The notes under the pieces are model-generated. The model was not told the DNA's origin and did no database searches. It saw nothing but the letters and a program-made list of their open reading frames with translations. From the NCBI GenBank assembly GCA_043744215.1, contig JAYTVC010000012.1:1-64000 (forward strand): a stretch of 64,000 nucleotides of DNA, given 5' to 3'. Position 1 is the first letter of the stretch; every line of letters begins with the position of its first letter. Made by a program: the position numbers and the translations under genes. This document shows, piece after piece, positions 49,307 through 58,213 of this stretch. This stretch comes from JBEEJL01 sp043744215. Its GTDB lineage: Bacteria; Pseudomonadota; Gammaproteobacteria; Burkholderiales; JBEEJL01.

Positions 49307-50083
49307 TTACGACGTTGCGCCGGCGTTGCTGACGCCAAGAACGTGCCGCCATAGCACCAGCAAAACAAACTTGGGATTGGACACGAATGCGCGACGCCAC
49401 ATGCGTTTGGGCTCTTTGATGAAACGATAAAACCATTCGAGGCCGCAACGGATCATCCACTGCGGCGCACGCGCGTATGTACCCGCGTAAAAATCGAACA
49501 CCGCGCCAATGGAACCGATAACCGGCACATCCAATTGTGCGGCATTTGCATTAGCCCATTTCTCTTGCTTGGGCGCTGTCATGCCGACCCACAATACGTC
49601 TGGGCGTGCATTGTTAACCTGTTGAATATATTGAATATTTTGTGCGTCTGGCCAAGTACCGAAAGGTGGCGAAACCGCGCCGCAGAGCACGATGGCAGGA
49701 TAGTCGCGTGCCAGCCGCGCGGCGATCAGATCCAAAACTTTTTGCGATGAGCCGAAAAAGAAAACCCGTCCGCCGCCACGCTCAGCCAACATTTTCATGA
49801 TGGCAAAAAAATAATCGCTTCCGGTGATGCGCGGGCCAATATCGATCCGCGCGAATTTCGCCATCATGGTAACACCTACGCCATCGGCAACCGTGAGATT
49901 GGCGCTGTTAAGCGCCTGCCTGAATAAATCATCGCCCTGCGCCACCACCAGTGAATGCGGATTGGCGCAGGCGAACACGATTTTTTCGGCGCGCCGCTCC
50001 ACGGCTTCGCGCGCATCGTGCGTAACCCGCTCGAGATTTTTACGGTCTATGGGCACACCGAGCAATTTGCCAGCGTCTCTCAT
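49307..50083 (-). CDS. WecG/TagA/CpsF-family glycosyltransferase
   Basis: The 258-residue protein is a GT26 member, with KIVFACANPHSLVVA, LTVADGVGVTMMAKF and the signature ARPDVLWVGMTAPKQEKW, plus PVIGSIGAVFDFYAGT near the end. These enzymes add the second sugar to the lipid-linked primer made by WecA-like enzymes, which fits its position next to that gene. Its start overlaps the stop of the upstream GT4 gene by four bases. The nucleotides encoding QNIQYIQQVN resemble the 24-bp motif, but the protein fits without an insertion. Confidence 0.92.
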   Translation of the reverse strand: MRDAGKLLGVPIDRKNLERVTHDAREAVERRAEKIVFACANPHSLVVAQGDDLFRQALNSANLTVADGVGVTMMAKFARIDIGPRITGSDYFFAIMKMLAERGGGRVFFFGSSQKVLDLIAARLARDYPAIVLCGAVSPPFGTWPDAQNIQYIQQVNNARPDVLWVGMTAPKQEKWANANAAQLDVPVIGSIGAVFDFYAGTYARAPQWMIRCGLEWFYRFIKEPKRMWRRAFVSNPKFVLLVLWRHVLGVSNAGATS

Positions 50084-51285
50084 GCGGCCTCCGCTTTTGC
50101 GCCGCGCTGCCCGTGATCGGCGATGGCATCACGGTAAATATCCATCAGCAATTGGTAATTTCGCTCGGATGAATAGTCGCGTTCAAACAGCGCCCGTGCC
50201 TGGGCGCCCATGCGTTGCATGTCTTCAGCCAACATGCGGGTGACCGTGTTGGCAAGATCGCCCGCATTGCCCGCTTCAAACTTGCGCCCGGTTTCGCCCT
50301 CTACGACCAGATCATCGAGGCTACCCAGCCGCGATGCCACCACCGGGGTGCCGCTGGCATACGCTTCAAGCAAGGCCATGGGAAATCCTTCATAACATTC
50401 CGACGGCAAAATTTGCAACGAGGCTTGCGACACGATGCGCAGCACTTCTTCGCGCGGCTGATAACCGAGAAACGCCACATCAAGCTGATGTTCGGCTGCG
50501 GCTTGTTCCAATTCGGCACGCAACTCACCGTCGCCGAGAATTTTCAGTGGCACATTTTTAACTTGGCACCAGGCTTTAATCAATGTGCTAACACCCTTCT
50601 CGGCGCTGAGGCGCCCGACAAAAACGGCAAACGGCGCGCGCGCATCTTGATTAAAAACCGGCGGATTCGGCAAAAAATTGGGTTTGATGACGATGCGATC
50701 GGCGGGCAGGCCGCCCTGAGCGAGGCGCGGAATGGAGAACGCCGACGGCACAATATATCGGTTAACGTTATCGCTGTAAGAACCCTTGTGCTTATTGCTC
50801 ACCTGCATCCACACCAGGGCCGCCGTGGCGGACAGTGAGCCGCGGTAACAGCGGTGCCGCAGCGCGCTGATTACGCTGCCCGTGAGGCAATCCTCACAGG
50901 GTTTGCCATCACGCAGCAACAAGCCATTGGCGCAGACGATGCGGTAGTTGTGCAAAGTCTGCACTACCGGCACGCCATGTTCCTGGCAGGCGGCATACAC
51001 GCTGGGCGACATCTGCGGAAAAGTATTGTGAAAATGCGCCACCTGCGGCCGGGTCTTTTTGATCAGATCGCGCACGGCGTCATAGCTGCTTTGCGACCAT
51101 GCTGTATTGCGCGCAACATTGATGCGGCTGCCCGGGGTCAAAATGTCGATGTCGTCATTGAAACGCTCAAACGCGATCACTTCGTGGCCGCGCGCTTCCA
51201 GCAACTTGCGTTCGTTGCGATACACCGCGTCTTCACCGCTAGGTGCGCTGCTGCGATAGTGGCAATGGCCCAAAAGAATTTTCAT
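50080..51285 (-). CDS. family 4 glycosyltransferase
   Basis: The 401-residue protein is a GT-B enzyme: N-terminal acceptor domain with QVAHFHNTFPQMSPSVY, and a C-terminal donor domain with FAVFVGRLSAEKGVSTLI and the E-x7-E motif in ECYEGFPMALLEAYASGTPVV. A Cys-containing segment PCEDCLTG in the N-terminal domain is typical of a subset of GT4. The ATG at 51285 starts the first Rossmann strand (MKILLGHCHY). Donor and acceptor sugars are unknown. It lies 13 bp after the next GT4 gene. Confidence 0.92.
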   Translation of the reverse strand: MKILLGHCHYRSSAPSGEDAVYRNERKLLEARGHEVIAFERFNDDIDILTPGSRINVARNTAWSQSSYDAVRDLIKKTRPQVAHFHNTFPQMSPSVYAACQEHGVPVVQTLHNYRIVCANGLLLRDGKPCEDCLTGSVISALRHRCYRGSLSATAALVWMQVSNKHKGSYSDNVNRYIVPSAFSIPRLAQGGLPADRIVIKPNFLPNPPVFNQDARAPFAVFVGRLSAEKGVSTLIKAWCQVKNVPLKILGDGELRAELEQAAAEHQLDVAFLGYQPREEVLRIVSQASLQILPSECYEGFPMALLEAYASGTPVVASRLGSLDDLVVEGETGRKFEAGNAGDLANTVTRMLAEDMQRMGAQARALFERDYSSERNYQLLMDIYRDAIADHGQRGAKAEAA

Positions 51286-51298
51286 CGCTGTAAAGCTT

Positions 51299-52501
51299 TC
51301 AAGTTTTGATCGGCCGTTGCAAACAGGCTTCAACGCCATCCGCAAAATGCCGCACCATGTTTTCCATCGTATAGACCTTGCTGGCTGCCAAGGCGGCCGC
51401 ACGAGATTTTTGATATAAATTGTTATTATTCAATAGGTTATAAACTTCATCAGCATAGGCTTGCGGTGTGGCTTCAGCAAAGAAACCATTTTGCCCCGGC
51501 TCTAGATAGACTACCTCGGGCGAATGCGGTGTATCGCCGCCAGTAGTGACGACGGGCAAGCCTGCACAGAAAGCATCCAGCACGACCAGCCCAATTAAAC
51601 CGGGGTTCATCACGACGTGGGCCAGCTTGAAGTACGCGGCTTTGCTCACGCCGGATTGCGGCCCTACCGCGTGCGCCCAAGGGCGCGTCTTCATCGCTGC
51701 TTCCAGCATGGGGGCCTCTGCGCCTGAGCCGATTACTATCAATCGAAAATCGGGTAAGCGTTGATGCAGCAGGTCGGCGGCTTCTATCAACAAATCAATC
51801 CGCTTGTCTTTGTACAAAGCGCCACAAAAAAGACCGACGGCCGATTGGTCGTTGATGCCGCAAGCTGCTGAAATATCCGCCAGCATTTGCGGCGACACTT
51901 TTTCCATGTCGGCCTGGAAGCCCGTGTTATCAACGGTGTTGTTCAAATTGGAAATCCGGTCGTGGGGAAACCCGCCCTGCGCGAGCGCTTCCACCGAGCG
52001 GCGAGTATAGGCAAACCACCAGTCCGCGCGCTGGGCCCAAAAATGTCGCCATTTCTCTTTTACACTGCCCGCTGAGCGGCTGCGCGGGCCCACGCCATGG
52101 CCCCAAAATGCCAATCGCTTTCCTGCAAGACGCCGCCTTAATATGAGCGGATAGTTGGAAAGTATCAGGTTCTCTTGCGTGACGATCAGCAGGTCTGATT
52201 CGTTCAATTGTTGCGTTGGCAATGTCTGCCATACGGCGGAACGGCCGCGGCCAAAGGAGATGAAGCGGTTGTGGATGGGCTGCGCCCAGTCGAGTTTGCA
52301 CTCGTAGCTGCGGTCTCTTTCATGCGGCCAATGCTCACCATGTAAATAATTCAAATCAATGCCGCGGGATGACAACTCATCATGCAACTGATTGTAAAAA
52401 GGGATGCGAAACGGGCTGAGCTGCACATTTACAATCGACACTTTTTTTCTTTCGCCTGTTGCGGTAGCTTGCCCGGCGGCGCTTGTTTCGGTCTTGTTCA
52501 T
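51299..52501 (-). CDS. family 4 glycosyltransferase
   Basis: The 400-residue protein has a GT-B layout, with VSIVNVQLSPFRIPFYNQL at the N-terminus, GLFCGALYKDKRIDLLIEA at the start of the donor domain and LIGLVVLDAFCAGLPVV in place of the usual E-x7-E motif, where only one acidic residue is obvious. It is therefore related to, but divergent from, the typical GT4 enzymes on both sides. A run of asparagines (NLLNNNNLY) near residue 353 is odd. It is one base away from the next gene and part of the same operon. Confidence 0.85.
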   Translation of the reverse strand: MNKTETSAAGQATATGERKKVSIVNVQLSPFRIPFYNQLHDELSSRGIDLNYLHGEHWPHERDRSYECKLDWAQPIHNRFISFGRGRSAVWQTLPTQQLNESDLLIVTQENLILSNYPLILRRRLAGKRLAFWGHGVGPRSRSAGSVKEKWRHFWAQRADWWFAYTRRSVEALAQGGFPHDRISNLNNTVDNTGFQADMEKVSPQMLADISAACGINDQSAVGLFCGALYKDKRIDLLIEAADLLHQRLPDFRLIVIGSGAEAPMLEAAMKTRPWAHAVGPQSGVSKAAYFKLAHVVMNPGLIGLVVLDAFCAGLPVVTTGGDTPHSPEVVYLEPGQNGFFAEATPQAYADEVYNLLNNNNLYQKSRAAALAASKVYTMENMVRHFADGVEACLQRPIKT

Positions 52502-52502
52502 G

Positions 52503-53651
52503 TCAACGCCCTTTTCCTGCGATCAAGGTCAGATAATCGCAGACTTCCCGCGCGGCTGTGGCGCAATCATGGCGGCGCACTTTTTCGTAGGCGCGCAGCC
52601 CCATCGCCTTGCGCTGCGCCTCCTCCATTTCCACCATGAGTAAAATTTTCTCCGCTGTCGTGGCTGTATCGTATGGGTCGATGCGGTAACCGGTTTCGCC
52701 ATCGTCCACCAGATCCCGCGTAGCATACGCATGCACCGAAGACAGAACGGGCAATTGCGCCGCCATCGCTTCGGCCGCGACGGCGCCGAAGGAATCATTC
52801 AAGGTGGGGAACACGGAAAAATCCGACACGGCCAAATAGCGCGCAACGTCGGGCGGCTCAAGAAAGCCGAGGAAATGCACGTTGCGCCAGCCCTTGTCGC
52901 ACGCCAGCGTTTCGTACTCCTTGCGCTTGGGGCCGTTACCAACGATGAGCAAGGTAGCATCCGGCCGCGAAGCGACGACTTGTTCGTAGGCCTTGAATAA
53001 CTCGGGAAAACCTTTGGCATCCCCAAGCCGGGCAATCACGATCATGACGGGGCCGGGGAACTGTTTTTTCAACACATCATATTCAGCCGATGCGCGAAAT
53101 GCCTTGGCGGTTTCATGAAAAAAATCTACGTCAATCGGCATCACTACCACCCGGACATTTTCCGGCTCGGCGCCAAAATGCAAAAACGCATCCCGGCTGT
53201 CACTGGATGAGGCGATCGACGCATCGGCGTGGCGCGATAGCGTACGTCGTATAAATCGTTTTGCCGCAGAACGGTCTGACCCGTCCTGCATAGTAAACTC
53301 GCACCAGTTCACGAATTTCTTGCCTGACAATTTGCAATATACAAACGCCGCGATATTGGTTAATGCAAACCCGCCGCCGCTGAGCACTACATCGGCATTC
53401 AAGCGCCAAAGTGTCGGCATCACACCAAAATTGATCGACAGCGGGAATGGCCAATTTTTCCGCGGAATCTGCAGACCTGGCAGAATTTTGTGCTTGAACT
53501 GATAAGGGTATTGGCTGAGGTCCCACTCACGCTGTTCGCCCTTGTGGTGCATCATGGTCAGCACGGCGACATCCCCCGTCTGCTTATGCAGCTCGTCGTA
53601 AATAGGGATGCGATAAGGCGTCAGGATAGTATTGATGATGGCTAGTTTCAT
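52503..53651 (-). CDS. family 4 glycosyltransferase
   Basis: The 382-residue protein has the GT-B fold: MKLAIINTILTPYRIPIYDE, then VMIVIARLGDAKGFPELFKA and the donor-site segment PTLNDSFGAVAAEAMAAQLPVL. Its N-terminus resembles the preceding GT4 (both contain an LxPxRIPxY motif), so the two are probably paralogues. The ATG at 53651 is preferred over a longer frame. No strong Shine-Dalgarno is present. It presumably adds one residue of the repeat unit. Confidence 0.9.
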   Translation of the reverse strand: MKLAIINTILTPYRIPIYDELHKQTGDVAVLTMMHHKGEQREWDLSQYPYQFKHKILPGLQIPRKNWPFPLSINFGVMPTLWRLNADVVLSGGGFALTNIAAFVYCKLSGKKFVNWCEFTMQDGSDRSAAKRFIRRTLSRHADASIASSSDSRDAFLHFGAEPENVRVVVMPIDVDFFHETAKAFRASAEYDVLKKQFPGPVMIVIARLGDAKGFPELFKAYEQVVASRPDATLLIVGNGPKRKEYETLACDKGWRNVHFLGFLEPPDVARYLAVSDFSVFPTLNDSFGAVAAEAMAAQLPVLSSVHAYATRDLVDDGETGYRIDPYDTATTAEKILLMVEMEEAQRKAMGLRAYEKVRRHDCATAAREVCDYLTLIAGKGR

Positions 53652-53711
53652 AATTTTTGTGCGTAAAGTTATCTCAACCATTAAGCCGTCAGGGCAGGGT
53701 TTACCAAATGC

Positions 53712-55121
53712 TTACCTGATGACGGATTGCCGTTTTGCGTCCAAGCCCATCCGCGTGCGTGCGGCCTGGGGCTGGCGCGTAACTACTTGCGCCGGCAAAG
53801 ACGCCTCCTTTAATTCTTCTAATTCTTCTCGGCTTCTGCGCGGTTTTTTCACTTCGATGATGCCCGTTTCATACCACCTGACGATATTAGGTGAGACACC
53901 GATATAGATGAAAGTGAACAGCAACCAAAGCGGATTCGGCGCGGTGCCAAATGAAGCTTCGGAATAGTTATGCAACATCAGCACGATGAGCAGCACGCCA
54001 AAACTGGCGGCAAAGCGTTTGTTCATCGGCGCAATTTTAATTATTCGCACCGCGGTTGTGACCGCAAAAATGATGATAAAGCCCAGCGCAACGACACCGC
54101 CACGCACCATGATGTCGAGATAACCGTTATGAAACTGGTTATATCTGATTTGATACTTGGTCGGCAGCGATTGCAGGAAGTCGAAGCTCCAGCCAAACCA
54201 GGGCTTGTCATGAATGGCTTTCCAGGCAATCTCCCACAGGCCTGCGCGGCCGGTCAGACTGGAATCCCGCCCCACCGAACCCAATGCCCGGTTTACCTCG
54301 AACAATTCGGGAGACGTCGCATAAAAATAGCCGGCCACACCAAAAACCAGCAGGCTGACCGAAGCGATTCTTATCACCGCCTCGGATGCGCTTCGACTGC
54401 TGGCGAACCAGATAAATGTGGGAACGCCAAAAATCACAAAAACTGCCAGCGAAGCGGCGGTGACACTGCCTGATCCGAGAATTAGCACTAGCGCCCCTAC
54501 CGTGGCCAAAATGAGCATCAATCGCATCCAGTTACTGGTGGCATAAAAAAAATAGCTTACATTCGCCCACACCATAATGAGCGATATATACCCCAGCGTG
54601 TTGGGGTTCCATGTCAACGCCATCCAGCGCCCGGTTTCAATGTGAATGTTGCGATAGGGGAATAACAGCGCCGTCGCCAGGCAAGCAGGGACAAACAAAA
54701 AAGAAAACATACTGTACACCCGCAAAACCGTCACTTCGTGACCTCTGAACATCAGCAGAGCCGCCACCGCAATCAGGTAATGGCCCAACAAGTGGGCGCT
54801 GCTGGAAATCGCCTTTACCGGATTGGCCGACCACAAAAATGACGCCATGGCATAAAGTACAAACGCGATGAATATCCAATGACCACGCATGAGTTTTGAA
54901 AAATCTTTTCGGCGCAAATAAATCACCCATGCGGAAAGCAGGTAAACAAAACTGAATACAACCAGCCGGTATGTCTCGGTATCAATGAGTAAGCCCACGC
55001 CTTCTTTGCTGGGCTTTTCGATGGTGATGAAGTCGCCCATCAGTAGGCACATTAAGGGGAAACCATGTTTAATGGAGCCCCAAAAGCTGATTTTCTGATC
55101 TTTAGGTATCGCGGCAAACAT
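53712..55121 (-). CDS. O-antigen ligase/polymerase-like membrane protein (Wzy-type)
   Basis: The 469-residue protein has about ten to twelve hydrophobic helices and a periplasmic loop ending in the Wzy_C/WaaL signature with RYNQFHNGYLDIMVRGG, whose His and Arg are conserved. It should polymerise or ligate lipid-linked repeat units in the periplasm. The C-terminal ~50 residues are a charged cytoplasmic tail rich in Arg and Glu. It lies between the GT4 and GT2 genes, as expected in a Wzx/Wzy locus. Confidence 0.9.
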   Translation of the reverse strand: MFAAIPKDQKISFWGSIKHGFPLMCLLMGDFITIEKPSKEGVGLLIDTETYRLVVFSFVYLLSAWVIYLRRKDFSKLMRGHWIFIAFVLYAMASFLWSANPVKAISSSAHLLGHYLIAVAALLMFRGHEVTVLRVYSMFSFLFVPACLATALLFPYRNIHIETGRWMALTWNPNTLGYISLIMVWANVSYFFYATSNWMRLMLILATVGALVLILGSGSVTAASLAVFVIFGVPTFIWFASSRSASEAVIRIASVSLLVFGVAGYFYATSPELFEVNRALGSVGRDSSLTGRAGLWEIAWKAIHDKPWFGWSFDFLQSLPTKYQIRYNQFHNGYLDIMVRGGVVALGFIIIFAVTTAVRIIKIAPMNKRFAASFGVLLIVLMLHNYSEASFGTAPNPLWLLFTFIYIGVSPNIVRWYETGIIEVKKPRRSREELEELKEASLPAQVVTRQPQAARTRMGLDAKRQSVIR

Positions 55122-55123
55122 GC

Positions 55124-56023
55124 TTACTTTTCTCCGTACTCTTGGTAGCGATACTGCAGCAGCGTTGATAGTTGTCCGACATTACTGGCCATTTTTTGAA
55201 AGCACTTTATGCCCCACGCTTTTTTGAACGGCCAGCTCAATACCCCGCCTAACAGTGCGACGACTGCCAGTGATGCGCGATAAAAAAACCAGCGTAAAAA
55301 TCCCAGCGCATTTTGGCGGCCGATAAAAATTTCCGCAAAAACCTGCCCACCGCGAAATGCGCGGCGAATCAGCCATCCGGATGTCAGCCGGTTTGGCACC
55401 ACGGCTTCTCTTGCTATAGCCTCATCGCACCACACAAATTTCGCATTTTGATCACGCAGCTTCTTGAAAAACTCTGCGTCTTCACCGCCCGAGAGGCCAT
55501 ACTTCGGATTAAACGGCGATACACGATCTGAAATGACTGACGCGCGCATCAGCACGTTTCCGGTGCCCCTGATAGGCGGCTTCGTTCCTGTCTGGTAACG
55601 CTCCCTATCGAAAAATCTGCCTTCCGCAATCCAGTTTGGCGCGCCAGGGGGCAGTTCACCAATTACGGGCCCGAACACTACATCGGCTTCGTATTGAATC
55701 AATGTGTTGTATAAATTTTTCAGCCAACCGGCATCTGCCTGCTCATCGTCGTCAATAAACGCCAGCAGTTCGCCTGTGCTGTGGGCAACGCCTGCGTTGC
55801 GCGTGAGGGCAATATTTTTTTGCGGTTGCGTGTAATAACGCACCGGCATAATTCCATTGGCGGCACGCTCCGCAATCAGGCGCCCCGTGCAAGCCGGGTC
55901 GTTATCCACGACGATAATGCTCGCCGTCACCCCTGCGGGTAGCGCCTGGCATTGCAGGCTATCGAGCAGCCGCTTGAGCAGCTCGGGTCGTTTGTAGGTG
56001 GCGACGCAGATATCAATATGCAT
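55124..56023 (-). CDS. family 2 glycosyltransferase (paralogue 1)
   Basis: The 299-residue protein has the GT2 fold start MHIDICVATYKRPELLKRLL, the donor loop VVDNDPACTGR, the DxD-like AFIDDDEQADAGWL and the acceptor motif GLSGGEDAEFFKKLRD. A hydrophobic segment near residue 250 may touch the membrane. It is 5 bp downstream of a very similar gene, and the two share the C-terminal YRY-EYG-K, so they arose by tandem duplication. Acceptor specificity may have diverged. Confidence 0.92.
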   Translation of the reverse strand: MHIDICVATYKRPELLKRLLDSLQCQALPAGVTASIIVVDNDPACTGRLIAERAANGIMPVRYYTQPQKNIALTRNAGVAHSTGELLAFIDDDEQADAGWLKNLYNTLIQYEADVVFGPVIGELPPGAPNWIAEGRFFDRERYQTGTKPPIRGTGNVLMRASVISDRVSPFNPKYGLSGGEDAEFFKKLRDQNAKFVWCDEAIAREAVVPNRLTSGWLIRRAFRGGQVFAEIFIGRQNALGFLRWFFYRASLAVVALLGGVLSWPFKKAWGIKCFQKMASNVGQLSTLLQYRYQEYGEK

Positions 56024-56028
56024 GACGG

Positions 56029-56931
56029 CTACTTATCCCCGTATTCTTCATAACGGTAGCGCATCAGGGTTGATAGCTGGCCTATGTTACTTGCGAGCCT
56101 CTGGGAGCAACGAATAAACCATGCGCGTCTCAGCGGCAAACTGAGAATGGCCCCGGCGAGAGCGGCCAGTGCCAGCGACAGGCGATAGAAAAACCAACGT
56201 AAGCGGGCGAATGCGCCCCGCGAATGGCCGCATATTTCCACAAACATCTGCCCGCCACGGAATGACCGCCGAACCAACCAGCCAAGTGTGGCGCGTTCCG
56301 CAGGAATGTTTTCTCTTACCTTCGCTTCGTTACACCAGACCAGTCTGGCGCCCGCGTGCCGCATGCGTTCAAATAAATCCGTGTCTTCTCCCCCCGTTAA
56401 TCCATAACGGGGATTAAACGGTGCCACTGGGTCCGGCAAGGCTTTTATGCGGACCAACGCGTTGTTGGTTGCGCCACGTAATTGCATCGCACCCGTGGTT
56501 TCCGGTTCACTTTGAAAAAACCGGCCTTCTGCAGCCCACTTCGGCGCGTCCGCCGGCAATTCACCTATCACTGGCCCGAACACAACATCGGCATCGTACT
56601 TGACCAGGGTGTCATATAAACTCTTAAGCCAGCCGTCATCTGCCCGTTCGTCGTCATCAATAAACGCCAATAGCTCGCCTGTGCTGTTGGCAACGCCGAG
56701 GTTGCGTGTGAGCGCAATGTTTTTTAGCGGCTGTGTGAAATAACGGATGGGCATGACGCTATTAGCGGCGGCTTGTTCTACGGTGGCGCGCCCGCTGCAA
56801 GACGGATCGTTATCCACCACGATGATGCCAGCCGAAACGCCATTGGGCAGCGCTTGTCGCATCAAGCTCATGAGCAGCAATTGCAGCAAGCCGGGGCGCT
56901 TATACGTTGCGATGCAGATATCAATATGCAT
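56029..56931 (-). CDS. family 2 glycosyltransferase (paralogue 2)
   Basis: The 300-residue protein begins MHIDICIATYKRPGLLQLLL and has AFIDDDERADDGWL and GLTGGEDTDLFERMRH, all aligned without gaps to paralogue 1. The two differ mainly in the segment of about residues 140-175 and in the C-terminal third. It is encoded immediately upstream in the same operon, and its start overlaps the flippase gene by 11 bp. Confidence 0.92.
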   Translation of the reverse strand: MHIDICIATYKRPGLLQLLLMSLMRQALPNGVSAGIIVVDNDPSCSGRATVEQAAANSVMPIRYFTQPLKNIALTRNLGVANSTGELLAFIDDDERADDGWLKSLYDTLVKYDADVVFGPVIGELPADAPKWAAEGRFFQSEPETTGAMQLRGATNNALVRIKALPDPVAPFNPRYGLTGGEDTDLFERMRHAGARLVWCNEAKVRENIPAERATLGWLVRRSFRGGQMFVEICGHSRGAFARLRWFFYRLSLALAALAGAILSLPLRRAWFIRCSQRLASNIGQLSTLMRYRYEEYGDK

Positions 56932-58213
56932 GGGCTTTCCTCACATGCCTGATTCCATTTGCCAATAACAAAGTGAGCACCGCCTCGCCGATAATCAACG
57001 TCATCAAACTACCCTTCACGCCGTATGCCTTGATCAACACTACTCCCATGAGCAATACGCCAATTGCCGTAGCAGAATTTGCCAGTGTGATTTCCCTGAA
57101 TCGTTTGAAAACTTGTAACAAGGAGGAATAATTTCCTCGCATCGATTGGATGGCAAACAAAATGCCCCACAGCAAAATCAGTGAAGCGGTTTGCGTATAG
57201 GCGCCGGTCAGCACGATTGGAATCAGCCAGTCTTTGACCAGGAGCAAAAAGCCGACATAGCCGAAGATGACCAGCAGAAGAACCCATTGCACTTTTTTGG
57301 CCACCGTTTCAATTTCATCGTGTTTGCCGGCATGGGCAAGGTAGGCCCACCGCGGCACCAGCACGCGGGAAAACCCTGCATTCAACAGCAGCAACGGCGC
57401 GAGAAACAATCGCGCCGCACTGGCTTCCGCTGTCTCTGCCGTGCTCACCAAGGCGGACAGTAAATAAATGTAGCTTTGATCTTGTATCCAAGTCACGGTT
57501 ACGCCGCCCAAAGCCCAGCGCCCGTGTTGCCATGATTCCTGCATTGCCGGGCGAATATCCGCCGGGCGCACAGGCAGCTCGCGCCGCGCCATGACCGTTG
57601 CGGCAATGCCGACTATCAATGAGGCCAAGCCCATGATCACCAGCGCGGCCTGGTTAATTTGGGGAATCTGCAAAATCACGGCCGCCCATAGGCCGGTAAA
57701 TAGCAACGTGACAAATGCGATGTCAAGCCAAAGCACGCGCATCGGCTGCAAGCGCAGAAAGAAATAGCTGCGGAAAAATTCGCGCAGCACCACACCAAGC
57801 AAACTGACGGATATGGCGAAGGCCATGCCTGCGCCTGCATGGCCGGCCCCTTTCAGCGCCAGACCGACTACCAGGCCAATCAGCGCAAGCGGAACAAATA
57901 TTGCAAACTGCCCCACCGCCAGCGCGCTGCAAAAACGGCCCTGCTCGCTTGCGCTGCGCGACGGTGCCAATACGGCCATTTGCGATGAGACGAGTGCGTT
58001 TTGGATGCCGACCAAAAAAAGAATGATGGCGTAGCCCAACACATACGCGCCGTATTCTTCTTTGCTCGAATGCCTGATCAGAAATATACCCAGCAGCAGG
58101 TTCGCCGCGCTCAGCATGGCCTGATCCACTACGCTGATTATGACACTCGTGCGCATTCTCGGCACGGCGGGTGCGTTCGTGTCGGGGCTGGTCATGGCGA
58201 GGCTGTGGCCCAT
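56921..58213 (-). CDS. polysaccharide flippase (Wzx-like)
   Basis: This 430-residue protein has about twelve hydrophobic helices and the MOP-superfamily pattern, with ISVVDQAMLSAANLLLGIFL at the start and a central charged segment. It should flip undecaprenyl-linked repeat units to the periplasmic side. The ATG at 58213 overlaps the upstream glycosidase-like gene by 22 bp; a second ATG at 58195 (MTSPDTNAP) is also possible. Its position between glycosidase and glycosyltransferases fits a Wzx/Wzy assembly line. Confidence 0.9.
   Translation of the reverse strand: MGHSLAMTSPDTNAPAVPRMRTSVIISVVDQAMLSAANLLLGIFLIRHSSKEEYGAYVLGYAIILFLVGIQNALVSSQMAVLAPSRSASEQGRFCSALAVGQFAIFVPLALIGLVVGLALKGAGHAGAGMAFAISVSLLGVVLREFFRSYFFLRLQPMRVLWLDIAFVTLLFTGLWAAVILQIPQINQAALVIMGLASLIVGIAATVMARRELPVRPADIRPAMQESWQHGRWALGGVTVTWIQDQSYIYLLSALVSTAETAEASAARLFLAPLLLLNAGFSRVLVPRWAYLAHAGKHDEIETVAKKVQWVLLLVIFGYVGFLLLVKDWLIPIVLTGAYTQTASLILLWGILFAIQSMRGNYSSLLQVFKRFREITLANSATAIGVLLMGVVLIKAYGVKGSLMTLIIGEAVLTLLLANGIRHVRKAHAY

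Noticed and set aside
49613..49636. Copy of the 24-bp motif inside the WecG-type gene (19 of 24 matches)
   Set aside because: The encoded residues fit the protein family normally, so similarity may be chance; TATAAT is changed to TATATT.
51411..51445. Second possible motif remnant inside a GT4 gene
   Set aside because: Only about 16 of 24 bases match in AT-rich sequence. The asparagine run it encodes is odd, but this is not sufficient.
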